The notes: generated by a model not told the origin, from the letters alone. A stretch of 25,337 bases of DNA from DATMTS01 sp035564555 (GCA_035564555.1 DATMTS010000060.1:1-25337), one strand, 5' to 3'; positions 7,801-16,349 are shown, counted from the stretch's first letter. Made by a program: numbers and translations.

Positions 7801-10159
7801 CCGCGATCGGCGGCTGGTGATTCACCAGGGGCGGGATGGGCACGACGGTGATGCCCGCGGTCGCCGTGTGGACGCCGTCGGAGACGACGTAGCGCAACTG
7901 CACCTGCTTGTCGAGCACACCGGGAGCGGTCAGCTTCACCACCGCGTTGTCGCGCACCTCGATCTTCAGATCGGGCGCGTCATCGCTGCCGGAGACGGAT
8001 TGCACGGCGAGCACCCGGCCGCTCGGCGACACATCGTTCTGCAGCACGTCGACCGTCGTCGACTCCCCCGGCCGCAGGTACGCGGTGTCGGTGACGGCGA
8101 CCGGCGGTGCTTCGATGCCGTTGGTGACGAGGTTGACGCGGATCAGGCCGATGGTCGTCTTCGCGCCGGACCCCAGTGTGTATTTGATGTAGAACTCCCC
8201 GGCGGAGTTGGAGTCGAGGGTAACGGTCTGCCGATCCGCGTCGACGGTCACCCGGCCGGCGGGGCCGCTGTCGAGCTCGGCCCCGACCAACTGCAGCGGG
8301 TCCCCCGAGGGGGACACGTCGTTGTCCAACGGGTGCACGGTCACCGGTGTGCCGGTGAAACCGGTCGCATAGTCAGGTGTCGCGATCGGGTTCAGCGAGC
8401 CCTGCGCCTTCACGGTGACGATCAGCGTCCCGGTCGTCGAGAGATGCCCGTCGGAGATCGTGACGCGCACCTCTTTCGACCCGGACTGCCCGTTCTTGCT
8501 GGTGAAGGTCACCAGGCCGTCCGGGGTGAACTGCACGGAGTCGTCGGTCGTCGCAGCGGCCGCGACGAGGGAAAGGTCGTCGCCGTCGGGGTCGAGCCAG
8601 TCGTTCAGCACGTTGTATGACACCGACTGGCCGACCTCGACCTGGGCGGTGCTCAGGTGGATCGACTTCGGAGCCTTGTTCACGTCGTCGGGGTGGATGC
8701 TCGCATCGACCTGCGCGGTCGCGGTTCCGCCGCGTCCGTCGTCGACGCTGTAGCGGAACGAGATCGTTCCGACGACCTTCTTCGACGGCGTGAACTGGAT
8801 GGCCCGGCCGCCGTTGATCAGGTCCAGCGTGCCTTGCGTCGTCGGGATCGGGGTCGTCTTCGTGATCGTGAGCACGTCGCCGTCGGGGTCCGTGTCGTTC
8901 TCCAGCACGGGAAGCACGGTCGAACGCCCGGCCCGCACGCCGAACGAGTCGTTCACGGCGACCGGTGGGCGGTTCACCTTGGTGCGCTGCGCGAGCATGT
9001 CGGCAAAGGACTGCAGCACGGGTTTCTCTTCGCCCTTGTCGCCCTGCTTGGTCGTCTGGTTCGGCTTCAGCATGGCCCAGTTCTGTACCAACTGCATGTG
9101 CGACGACACCACCCAGGAGTTGCCGTTCTGCAGGTCGTTGAGCGCGATCACGTCGTGGTTCACCCGGAACTTCAGGTCGTCGCCCTGCACCGATTGGTCG
9201 ATGTCGAGCCCGATCGCCGGCTTGCCGTCGCAGGAGTACAGGTAGCGTTGCGCTCCCGCCCACGCCCCGTAGGCACAGCCGTTCAACCACACCGGAGCCG
9301 AAACCTGCGAGGAGTCGGACAGCGGCGTTCGGATGCCGGCGGCCACCTGGTCTGTGGCGCCGCCGCCCAGCGGCACCTTCAGCAGGCCCGAGCCGGAGGC
9401 CACGAGCACGTAGCCGTTGGCAGGGCCGGGCTGCTGCAACTGCAACCCCTTCTTCGGCAGCGCGACCGTCGAACCGTCCGCTTCGATGATGCGATCGGAG
9501 GCGCGGTCGAGCATCACCGGCTGATCGCCGACCGCGGAGAGCTGGATGCTGCGCGGCACCTCGAGTGGGGTGGAGTGCGCGACGGAGGCGGGACCGTCGA
9601 CCGAGATCAAGGCGTTTTTCTGCGCCGAGGTGGCGAAGGTCTTTCCCGACTTGGTCACGACGACGTGCGCGCCCGATCCGAGCTTCGCCACCGGGTGGGT
9701 CCTGAGCGGGTCGAAGTCGAGCCGGCCGGAGGCATCCAGCACCCACAGCGAACCCTGCGGCGAGAGTACCGCGAGGGTATTGCCGCCGTAGGAGAGTTGC
9801 GCACCGGTGGGGATGCTCACCCGGTCTACGAGGGAAGAATACGCCTGGTCGATCCGGTCGAGCGTGCCGTGCTTCACATCCGCGAGAAAGTACGCACCGC
9901 CGTCTTGCAACACGTCGATGTCGGCCGAGGAGCCGACGACGGAGGCATCGAGTTCGCCGATCTGATGGTTCAGCCTGCCGCCCATCAGCGTGTCGCCGTT
10001 GGTGACCCACACGTCACGCGAGTCGAGGTTCACATCGCTGACCGGGAACCCGTCGTGCAGCACGGCGAAGGTGACGGGAACTCCGGCGACGAGCGCGATC
10101 GCCACGGCGGACGCCACAGTCTTGTGGCCGCGCACCCACGACGACAGTGCTGACAGCAA
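4862..10159 (-). CDS. Giant exported Ig/cadherin-like repeat protein (copy B)
   Basis: 1765 aa from TTG at 10159. This start is preferred over GTG at 10177 because GGGGGAG lies five bases upstream and because it gives the same N-terminal length before the WVR motif (seven residues) as the neighbouring paralogue. Layout: short cytoplasmic tail, one signal-anchor helix (about 14-34), a conserved propeller-like domain (about 36-370) with a Cys pair near GCAYGAW, a linker with KQGDKGEEKP, about eleven 95-100-residue Ig/cadherin-like repeats (typical start PPVAVND, then VLxNDxDPDGD), fibronectin-III-like domains, and a C-terminal domain with four cysteines (1683, 1690, 1712, 1744). No sorting motif is seen, so it is probably held by its N-terminal helix and projects outward. 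Likely role is adhesion or cell-surface structure; not demonstrated. Confidence 0.9.
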   Translation of the reverse strand: MLSALSSWVRGHKTVASAVAIALVAGVPVTFAVLHDGFPVSDVNLDSRDVWVTNGDTLMGGRLNHQIGELDASVVGSSADIDVLQDGGAYFLADVKHGTLDRIDQAYSSLVDRVSIPTGAQLSYGGNTLAVLSPQGSLWVLDASGRLDFDPLRTHPVAKLGSGAHVVVTKSGKTFATSAQKNALISVDGPASVAHSTPLEVPRSIQLSAVGDQPVMLDRASDRIIEADGSTVALPKKGLQLQQPGPANGYVLVASGSGLLKVPLGGGATDQVAAGIRTPLSDSSQVSAPVWLNGCAYGAWAGAQRYLYSCDGKPAIGLDIDQSVQGDDLKFRVNHDVIALNDLQNGNSWVVSSHMQLVQNWAMLKPNQTTKQGDKGEEKPVLQSFADMLAQRTKVNRPPVAVNDSFGVRAGRSTVLPVLENDTDPDGDVLTITKTTPIPTTQGTLDLINGGRAIQFTPSKKVVGTISFRYSVDDGRGGTATAQVDASIHPDDVNKAPKSIHLSTAQVEVGQSVSYNVLNDWLDPDGDDLSLVAAAATTDDSVQFTPDGLVTFTSKNGQSGSKEVRVTISDGHLSTTGTLIVTVKAQGSLNPIATPDYATGFTGTPVTVHPLDNDVSPSGDPLQLVGAELDSGPAGRVTVDADRQTVTLDSNSAGEFYIKYTLGSGAKTTIGLIRVNLVTNGIEAPPVAVTDTAYLRPGESTTVDVLQNDVSPSGRVLAVQSVSGSDDAPDLKIEVRDNAVVKLTAPGVLDKQVQLRYVVSDGVHTATAGITVVPIPPLVNHQPPIAVDDAATVRVGDIVTVPVLDNDYSPDHEPFSLDPALHNTSSAGAGSTAFISGSSVRYQAPKRAGQYSVVYGVTDKFGQKAQAAVTFNVTAAAKGDDRAPTPQPITIRAFAGSTIPVDVPLSGIDPDGDSVTLNGIARQPTLGRISKSTSTSFDYEAYETSGGTDTFTYSVTDTYGKSAIGTVRVGVIPRPAQIAPPIAVNDTVQVKPGKTAAVPVLANDSDPNGYTIALSKKLTQVDAALTASVHGPIVLVRAPKKQGAYVLRYSITNGQGGQASAYVQVVVTDKAKLQYPSALDHFIEPDQVARKTTVRVDVRGGAVNPSGLVGDLKVSVEGANAQVATVGSGGTVTVRPTKSRMAVTYRLTDPVTGLSGSAFIIIPPRGDATAPPHIKASLPQQIVAMNASKSWRLADVIDVPSGRPAKIVNARGLRATGGITGDAGDQSLRFSAQKGYRGPGSVTFEVNDGHEAGQSKDRVTQLVLPITVGNPDRSDVAPTFTPPTVSIQPGETATAVDLRASSYHPNPAILRALTYSGLGGATADVHATLSGSTLRISSPLGVQPGAIAKLTFTVSSGTKKIAGSVNVHVVSSQRPIATQKNPPQTSEVQRGNTVTLPNAASDDYWINPFPGSPLTITDATAVSAPAGVTVTHSSSSISVSVGSGAAVGSVNITYHVQDATKDPKRTAAAIGQYRVTIHDVPERPDTPAAKANGDSSMIVSINRAPADNGKPIDSYRIYANGSIVGTVNGLGDHTINGLSNGQAYTFTVDAHNADGWSVQSAASNSVTTYGKPVAPAAPTLSGSGYSPNGNLSWGWNGADTRGGLRTYQWKLSNGTTGQTTGTSASTGGASKSGNTWTVQVRQQNNGGVWSDWSAPSNGVNFADQPPPQPAAQTGPDNAHPVPCEVGGGTCHYFLIKGQHFTPNAALSVTVHCTAGLDEAVPGVTSDGNGDVDTSTYYTSRKPNCGTRESGSIVIDGVSSPLVPFG

Positions 10160-10164
10160 CGGAT

Positions 10165-10171
10165 CTCCCCC
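10165..10171 (-). promoter_or_regulatory. Ribosome binding site deciding the TTG start of copy B
   Basis: GGGGGAG on the minus strand, five bases before TTG at 10159. It makes TTG the likelier start than GTG at 10177, which has no comparable site. Confidence 0.7.
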
Positions 10172-10176
10172 ACGCA

Positions 10177-10211
10177 CCGCGGGCCCGGCCGGGTATTTCT
10201 GCGGCCCGCGG
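10177..10211 (-). repeat. GC-only stem-loop in the leader of copy B
   Basis: Nine-base perfect inverted repeat (arms 10177-10185 and 10203-10211, loop 17 bases) between the predicted promoter and the ribosome binding site. A 10-base palindrome (10184-10193) overlaps the downstream arm and loop. No T-run follows on the minus strand. It could be a leader structure affecting translation or RNA stability, or a rho-independent-like remnant after copy A. Confidence 0.5.
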
Positions 10212-10223
10212 AAAACCTTGTCT

Positions 10224-10232
10224 ACGCTAACA
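10224..10232 (-). promoter_or_regulatory. Extended -10 promoter of copy B
   Basis: The minus strand reads TGTTAGCGT, matching the extended -10 pattern TGnTAnnnT. Nearly the same element (TGTTAGCTT) precedes copy A. A start site near 10217 would give a leader of about 58 bases. No convincing -35 box is visible, as is often the case for extended -10 promoters. Confidence 0.5.
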
Positions 10233-10271
10233 CGGCCCGATTCGCGGGGCGACGGGTAGTTCTGCCCATGG

Positions 10272-13200
10272 TCACGGGTGGAAGTCGACGGTGTTGCTCT
10301 TGTGACCGCCCACCGTCACATAAGTCTTGTACCCGCAGCGGAACTGAGACGTGCCTGAACTGCTCGAGCTGAAGGTGCCGGAGCCGTTCGAGCCGACGCT
10401 CATCCGGTCGGTGTACGACTCCGCGCCGCCGCCCGCAGGGCAGTAGTAGTGGATCGTGTAGGTGCCCTGAGGGAAGCTCGAGACCGAGATGTGGTAGTAG
10501 TAGCAGCCGACGCTGCAGCCGGCGTCTCGCACCGGACCCGCTCCCTTCGAGAGATTCACGTCGTAGGTCAACGGCTTCTTGGTGATCGAGACCTTGTTCG
10601 AGACGCCGCTCCAGGCCCCGTACTTGTCGCTGTTCGGGTTGTACGCACGCACCTGCCCGGAGTAGGTGCCCGAGGTCGAAGCGGAAGCGCTCGCGCTCAG
10701 TCCCGTGATCGTTCCGGATTTGATCACGTTCGAACCCTTGAGAATCTGGTACTGATAGCGCACGTCGCCGCCACCGGTCTGCGACGAACTCAGGGTCGGC
10801 CAGGTCAAGGTGACGGTCGCCGGATAGTACTGGCCGCTGGACCTCATGGTCGGCTGGCCGACCTCGCCCGGCGTTCCGTACGGGGTGACCGACTGGCTCG
10901 GTGACGACCATGCGCCGGGCCCGTCACCGTTCACCGCCCGCACCGTGAAGGTATACGACCTGCCGTTGGTGAGTCCCGTGAAGGTGTAGTCGCCGATCGA
11001 TGAGGTCGAATGCGTCGCGGAGCCGTTGCTGATCTGGTACTGGGTGATCGAGCTGCCGTTCGACGCGGCCGCTGCGATCTTCAGCGTCACGCTGCCGCTT
11101 CCCCAGCTGACGATCGTCGGCACCGGCGGCTTGCCCGGCACGTCGTGGATGGTCAGCTGGAACTGGCCTGTGACGCGACGCTTCGGGTCGTTCGTGGCAT
11201 CCTGCACGATGTACTGGATGTTCACCGTTCCGATTCCCGCGCCGCTGCCGGCGCTCACCGTGATCGATGTTCCGGTGTTGGTGACCGTGGCCCCGCTCGG
11301 TCCGGTCACCTCCTTGGCACTGAGGATGCGCAGCGGCTTGCCCGGGAACGGGTTGACCCAGTACGTGTCCGACGTAGCATCGCTGAGCGTCTCGGTCTGA
11401 CCGCGTTTCATGTCCAGCTTCTGCGGCGGTTTCTTCTGGCTGGGCACCGGCCGCGAGGAACTGACGACCGTCACGTTCGCCCAGCCTTTGATGGTGTATG
11501 AACCGGAGTTCACGTTGAACGCGATCTTGGTCTGCACACCGGGTTGTGTGCCGAGTGGTGAGGAGACAGTCAGGGTCGACCCGGCGAGCGAGCCGTGGAT
11601 CGCGCTCGTCGAACCGGTGAGGTTCGTGTAGGTGATCTTGCTCTTCACCGCCGCGTTGGGGTGGTACGTCGAGTCACGCAGATCGATCGTGCGGGCCGCC
11701 TCCCCGGGTTCGACGGTGAGGTCGGGCGGTGTGAAGGTGGGCGGCACGTCGGACTGGTCCGCGTTGCCGACCGTGACCGGCAACTCGATGGAGGTCAGCC
11801 GGTCCGTCTTGCCGCCTGCGTCGCGTCCGTCGTTCACAACGAACCGAATCGCGGCCGGGCCGCGATAATCCTTGGCCGGCGCGTAGCCGATCGCCGCCTG
11901 CCCCGAGCCCGGCGACGTGCCGTGGGTCGCGACCGGAGAGCCCGAGAGCGAGACCGGCCGGCCGGAGGGCACGACGAGGATGTCCGTCAGGCTCCAGGTG
12001 CGGTGCCCGTTCATCATCACGGTCTGCTTCGGCAGGTCCGGATTCAGGTAAGGGGCCTTGGAGTTCGAGTGCTTCGACCCGGAGCTGCGATCCTGGTTCT
12101 TCGGTTTCTGCGACTTCGGCGGCACGATGATGAACGCCTTGCCGCTCAGGCCCGTGGTCGGGTCGGTCAGCGAATAGGTTATGGCCATCCGGTGCGCCCC
12201 GGGACGAACCGTCACGGTGCCGTCATGGCCGACGGTTGCGGCATCCTTGTTCGCCCCCGAGACGGCGACCGTCAGGTCGTCGACCAGCCCGGACGGGTTG
12301 GCTGCGCCGTCGAACACGTCGACGTCGATCCGCGACGTGCGGTAGGTGCGGTCGGGTTCGACGATCTGGTCAGCCGCCGTCGGATACTGCGGCTTGGCGT
12401 CCTTGGTGACGTTCACCTGCACGAACGCATTCGCCTGGCCGCCGTGGCCGTTGACGATCTGGTATCGCAGCTGATACACGCCCTCCTTCTGCGGCGCGTG
12501 CACGAGCACGAACTGCCCGTGTACGGATGCCGTCAGCCCCTTGTCGACATCGGAGAGGGACCTCGACAGCTGGATGGGGAATCCGTTCGGGTCTGAGTCG
12601 TTCTTCAGCACCGGCACGGATGCCGTCTTGCCCGGCTTGACCTCGATCGTGTCGTTGACGGCGGCCGGCAGGGCCAGCGTCGCGGGTCGCGGAATCACGC
12701 CGACGCGTACGACGCCGGTCGCGGACCGCCCGTAGGTGTCGCTGACCCGGTATTGGAAGGTATCCGTGCCGGCCGACTCCGGATACGCCTGATAGCGGAA
12801 GCCCGTGCTCGTCGTTGCGCTGGTCTCACCGAGTTTCGGAGACCCGCTGACACTGTCGAAGGCGACCGAGTCGCCATCGGGATCGATCCCGTTCAGCGGC
12901 ACGGTGATCGGCACAGTCGAGCCGGCGAACACGCGCACGGTCAACGGTTTCGGGCGCGGCGCGAGGTCTGCGGTGCTGCCGGTCGGCGGGGCGGTCACGA
13001 CGAACACGACATCGGCCTCGGCTTTCTGGCCGAACTTGTCGGTGATGCCGTACGTCACCGAGTACTGGCCGGCCGTGCGGGGCGCCTGGTAGCGCACCGT
13101 CGATCCGCTCACGAAGGCGACTGCGCCCCGACCCGCGTGCGAGGTGTCGTGCAGTGTCGGATCGAGGGTGAACGGCTCGTCGTCGGGCGAGCGGTCGTTG

Positions 13201-15614
13201 TTCAGCACGGGCACCGTCGCGACATCGCCGGCGCGCACCGTGACGGTGTCGTCGGATGCGAGCGGCGGCTGGTGGGTGACGAGCGGCGGCACCGGCACGA
13301 CGGTGATTCCCGCCGTTGCGGCGTGTTCGCCGTCGGACACGACGTAACTCAACTGCACCTGAGTCGACAGCACGGTCGGCGCCGTCACCTTGACCACCGC
13401 GTTGTCGAGCACCTCGATGCTGAGCGAAGCCGCGTCCGAGCCCTTCGTGACCGATTGCACCGCGAGCACACGGCCCGACGGGGAGACGTCGTTGTCGAGC
13501 ACGTCGACCGTGGCCGACTCACCGGCGCGCACATACACGGTGTCGGTCACTGCAATGGGCGGCTCGTCCGATCCCGGCTCGGCGAGATCGACGCGCACCA
13601 GGCCGACGGTGCTCTTGGATCCGGCGCCGAGCGTGTACTTCACGTAGTACTCGCCCGGGCCCGTTCCGTGGATCGTCACGGTTTTCTGGTCGGTGTCGGT
13701 GGTGACCGTCGCCGCCGGTCCGCTGTCTTCGGATGCTCCGACCAGTGACAGCGGGTCGCCGGAGGGCGACAGGTCGTTGTCGAGCGGATGCACCACCACC
13801 TGGTCGCCCGCGAAGCCGTTCGCGTAGTCCGGGGTGGCGACGGGGGAAAGCGTTCCGGCCGGTTTCACGGTCACGGTGAGCGTTCCTGTTGCCGAGAGGT
13901 GACCGTCGGAGACGGTGACGCGCACCTGCTTGGATCCGGTCTGACCGTTCTTACTGGTGAACGTGACGGTTCCATCCGGAGCGAATTGCACATTGTCGTC
14001 GGTCGTGGCCTCGGCATCGGCGAGGGTCAGCCCGTCGCCGTCGGGGTCCGCCCAGTCGTTCAGAACGTTGTACGTGATCGACTGGCCCACCTCGACCTGA
14101 GTGCTCGAGAGGTGGATCGACTTCGGTGCCGCATTCTCGGAAGCGGGATGCACCGTCGCGTTCACCTGCGCGGTGGCGGTGCCCCCGCGGCCGTCGTCAA
14201 CGGTGTAACGGAACGACACGGTGCCCGACAACGACTTCGCCGGCGTCAGCTGCAGCGACCGCCCTCCGTCGATCAGGTCGATCCTGCCCTGGGCCGCGGG
14301 GATGTGCGTGAACGAGGTGACGGCGAGCACATCGCCGTCCGGATCGGTGTCGTTCGCCAGCACCGGCAACTCGGTCGTGCGGCCGGCGCGCACACCGAAG
14401 TCGTCGTTCACCGCCTTGGGCGGCCGGTTCACCTTGGTGCGCTGCGCGAGGGTGTCGGCGAATGACTGCAGCACGGGCTTCTCCTCGCCCTTGTCACCCT
14501 GCTTGGTCACCTCGCTCGGTTTCAGCGAGGCCCAGTTCTGCACCAGACGCAGGTGCGATGAGACGACCCAGGCGTCCCCGTTGCGCAGATCGTTCAGCGC
14601 GATCACGTCGTGGTTGACCCGGAATTCCAGGTCGTCGCCGCTGACCTGCCTGCCGATTTCGACTGCGGACGCCGGTCTGCCGTCGCAGGCGTAGAGGTAG
14701 CGCGCGGCAGATGCCCACGCACCGTACGCGCATCCGTTCAGCCACACCGGCGCCGAGGTCCCGCTCGGCGAGGTGACCGGCTGCGTCATGCCGGCGGGTA
14801 CCGACCGCACGGCGCCGCCGCGCAGCGGCGCTTCGAGCAGACCGGTGCCCGCAGCGATGAGCGCGTAGTCGTTGGTCTGCGACGGCTGCTGCAGCTTGAG
14901 CCCCTTGCGCGGCAGGGAGATCGATGACGCGTCGGCGGTGATGATGCGGTTGCGGTCGGTGTCGAGTACGACCGGTTCATCACCGACGGCACTCAGTTGG
15001 AAGTGCGCCACGGACGGGAATCGGGCCTTCGACGGCGCGGCCCCAGGGTGCTCGATCGTGACAAGCGTGCGCTGTTTCGGTGACACCGCGTAGGTCACAC
15101 CGGACTTGCCGACCACGACGCGGGAGCCGTCACCGAGCTTGGCATCCGGCTTCGTCTTCGCCGGGTCGAAGTCGAGCCGGCCGGAGGCATCCACCACCCA
15201 GAGATACCCGTTGCCTGAGAGCACCGCGAGAGTGTCGCCTCCATAGGACAACTGCGACGAGCGCGGAACGGAGACCCGGTCGACGAGCGACGAGTATGCC
15301 TGGTCGATGCGATCGACCGTGCCGTTCTTGACGTCGGTGAGAAAGTAGGCACCACCGTCCTGCAAGACGTCGAGATCTCGGGACGACCCGGTCACGGATG
15401 CGTCGAGTTCGTCGATCTGGTGGTTCAGTCTGCCACCGAGCAGGGCGTCACCGTTGGTGACCCACACGTCACGGGAGGCCAGGTTGACGTCCTCGACAGG
15501 AAAGCCCTTGTGCAGCACGGCGAACGTCGTCGGAACTCCCACTACGACGGCGACCGTGACGGTTGCCGCGACGACGGTGTGACGGCGCACCCACGCGTTC
15601 AGCCCCCGAAACAC
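10272..15614 (-). CDS. Giant exported Ig/cadherin-like repeat protein (copy A)
   Basis: 1780 aa from GTG at 15614. Layout: cytoplasmic tail MFRGLNAWVRRH, signal-anchor helix (14-34), propeller-like domain (36-365) with Cys295 and Cys310, a linker with KQGDKGEEKP (371-380), then about eleven Ig/cadherin-like repeats beginning near 396, 495, 589, 683, 781, 885, 981, 1075, 1187, 1290 and 1386, two fibronectin-III-like domains (about 1493-1580 and 1582-1680), and a C-terminal domain with cysteines 1700, 1704, 1725 and 1760. It is paralogous to copy B: residues 36-133 match it at 81 of 98 positions by hand count, while the ends differ strongly. Two cysteine pairs in an exported domain suggest disulfides. 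It follows the FHA/HTH gene by 33 bases that hold its own promoter. Confidence 0.9.
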   Translation of the reverse strand: MFRGLNAWVRRHTVVAATVTVAVVVGVPTTFAVLHKGFPVEDVNLASRDVWVTNGDALLGGRLNHQIDELDASVTGSSRDLDVLQDGGAYFLTDVKNGTVDRIDQAYSSLVDRVSVPRSSQLSYGGDTLAVLSGNGYLWVVDASGRLDFDPAKTKPDAKLGDGSRVVVGKSGVTYAVSPKQRTLVTIEHPGAAPSKARFPSVAHFQLSAVGDEPVVLDTDRNRIITADASSISLPRKGLKLQQPSQTNDYALIAAGTGLLEAPLRGGAVRSVPAGMTQPVTSPSGTSAPVWLNGCAYGAWASAARYLYACDGRPASAVEIGRQVSGDDLEFRVNHDVIALNDLRNGDAWVVSSHLRLVQNWASLKPSEVTKQGDKGEEKPVLQSFADTLAQRTKVNRPPKAVNDDFGVRAGRTTELPVLANDTDPDGDVLAVTSFTHIPAAQGRIDLIDGGRSLQLTPAKSLSGTVSFRYTVDDGRGGTATAQVNATVHPASENAAPKSIHLSSTQVEVGQSITYNVLNDWADPDGDGLTLADAEATTDDNVQFAPDGTVTFTSKNGQTGSKQVRVTVSDGHLSATGTLTVTVKPAGTLSPVATPDYANGFAGDQVVVHPLDNDLSPSGDPLSLVGASEDSGPAATVTTDTDQKTVTIHGTGPGEYYVKYTLGAGSKSTVGLVRVDLAEPGSDEPPIAVTDTVYVRAGESATVDVLDNDVSPSGRVLAVQSVTKGSDAASLSIEVLDNAVVKVTAPTVLSTQVQLSYVVSDGEHAATAGITVVPVPPLVTHQPPLASDDTVTVRAGDVATVPVLNNDRSPDDEPFTLDPTLHDTSHAGRGAVAFVSGSTVRYQAPRTAGQYSVTYGITDKFGQKAEADVVFVVTAPPTGSTADLAPRPKPLTVRVFAGSTVPITVPLNGIDPDGDSVAFDSVSGSPKLGETSATTSTGFRYQAYPESAGTDTFQYRVSDTYGRSATGVVRVGVIPRPATLALPAAVNDTIEVKPGKTASVPVLKNDSDPNGFPIQLSRSLSDVDKGLTASVHGQFVLVHAPQKEGVYQLRYQIVNGHGGQANAFVQVNVTKDAKPQYPTAADQIVEPDRTYRTSRIDVDVFDGAANPSGLVDDLTVAVSGANKDAATVGHDGTVTVRPGAHRMAITYSLTDPTTGLSGKAFIIVPPKSQKPKNQDRSSGSKHSNSKAPYLNPDLPKQTVMMNGHRTWSLTDILVVPSGRPVSLSGSPVATHGTSPGSGQAAIGYAPAKDYRGPAAIRFVVNDGRDAGGKTDRLTSIELPVTVGNADQSDVPPTFTPPDLTVEPGEAARTIDLRDSTYHPNAAVKSKITYTNLTGSTSAIHGSLAGSTLTVSSPLGTQPGVQTKIAFNVNSGSYTIKGWANVTVVSSSRPVPSQKKPPQKLDMKRGQTETLSDATSDTYWVNPFPGKPLRILSAKEVTGPSGATVTNTGTSITVSAGSGAGIGTVNIQYIVQDATNDPKRRVTGQFQLTIHDVPGKPPVPTIVSWGSGSVTLKIAAAASNGSSITQYQISNGSATHSTSSIGDYTFTGLTNGRSYTFTVRAVNGDGPGAWSSPSQSVTPYGTPGEVGQPTMRSSGQYYPATVTLTWPTLSSSQTGGGDVRYQYQILKGSNVIKSGTITGLSASASASTSGTYSGQVRAYNPNSDKYGAWSGVSNKVSITKKPLTYDVNLSKGAGPVRDAGCSVGCYYYHISVSSFPQGTYTIHYYCPAGGGAESYTDRMSVGSNGSGTFSSSSSGTSQFRCGYKTYVTVGGHKSNTVDFHP

Positions 15615-15620
15615 CGCACC

Positions 15621-15629
15621 AAGCTAACA
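15621..15629 (-). promoter_or_regulatory. Extended -10 promoter of copy A, probably leaderless
   Basis: The minus strand reads TGTTAGCTT, then six bases, then the GTG start. Transcription starting seven bases after the -10 would begin on the G of the start codon, giving a leaderless mRNA; there is no Shine-Dalgarno sequence in between. It shares TGTTAGC with the copy B promoter. Confidence 0.55.
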
Positions 15630-15647
15630 CATGCCTTTCGTGCGACC

Positions 15648-16349
15648 TCACTCGGCCGCGATCGCCGCCTCATCGAGCAATGGCAGGTCTTCGGCGCCGA
15701 CGAGATGCGTCGCCACGGCGTACTCCACGAGCCGGGCCCGTCGGTTCGTGGCGAGCTTTCCCCGGCCGCCGCGCAGACCGGCCACGCCCAGCTTGTCGAG
15801 CTTGTCGCACACGTTGTCGAGCTTGCGGTTGAACGTGGTCATCGACCAACCCAATCGCTCGGCTGCTTCGGCGGATGAGGGAATCGTGCCGCGCCCCGGC
15901 ACCTGCTGCCGCAGCACGCTCTCGGAGAGCGCGAGGATCAACAGCCGCTGGCTCGTGGTGAGCGCCACGGGAAGGATGGTCGTCGTGCCGGCCTCCTCGA
16001 TGCGCAACTGGGACGTGTTGAAGAAGTCCTCTTCGCTGTGGATGGCGAAGTCGTATGTGGTCGCGCCCGCGCTGAACATCACGTGCAGGTGCTGGAAAAC
16101 GATCGGCAGGCGCGCGCCGGGCGCGAGCCAGGCCTGCACGGTCCCGGTTGCGTCGGTGATCGTCGCCGTCAGCAGGTTGCCGACGTTGGCCAGCCACCAC
16201 ATGCCGAAATCCTCGTAGATGCGCAGGAAACGCCGATGCAGGTAGGGGTTGTCGTCGATGGTCAGGTCGGACTCGCGGCCGATCGAAAAGTCGTTCGGAG
16301 ACTCGACGTCGTACCATTCGCCGCAGAACTCCACCTTCAGCGGCCTCAT
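15648..16349 (-). CDS. FHA-domain protein with C-terminal helix-turn-helix-like region
   Basis: 233 aa from ATG at 16349, which overlaps the kinase stop (ATGA). Residues 1-110 form an FHA-like beta sandwich: the IGRES motif is kept (Arg25), but the usual SxxH is replaced by His38 and Phe41 in YLHRRF, and LxSxNG becomes LANVGN. Residues 130-215 are helical and resemble a winged HTH (PSSAEAAERLGWSMTTFNRKL, then a basic GGRGKLATNRRAR stretch). This suggests a phosphorylation-responsive DNA-binding protein, reminiscent of EmbR but with the domains in reverse order. It lies directly upstream of the copy A promoter, so control of the giant genes is an attractive but untested idea. The frame extends further upstream inside the kinase gene; that part is not FHA-like. 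Confidence 0.85.
   Translation of the reverse strand: MRPLKVEFCGEWYDVESPNDFSIGRESDLTIDDNPYLHRRFLRIYEDFGMWWLANVGNLLTATITDATGTVQAWLAPGARLPIVFQHLHVMFSAGATTYDFAIHSEEDFFNTSQLRIEEAGTTTILPVALTTSQRLLILALSESVLRQQVPGRGTIPSSAEAAERLGWSMTTFNRKLDNVCDKLDKLGVAGLRGGRGKLATNRRARLVEYAVATHLVGAEDLPLLDEAAIAAE

Noticed and set aside
46..15614. Sortase-type anchoring of the giant proteins
   Set aside because: No LPxTG-like motif plus hydrophobic tail is found at either C-terminus; both have an N-terminal signal-anchor helix instead.
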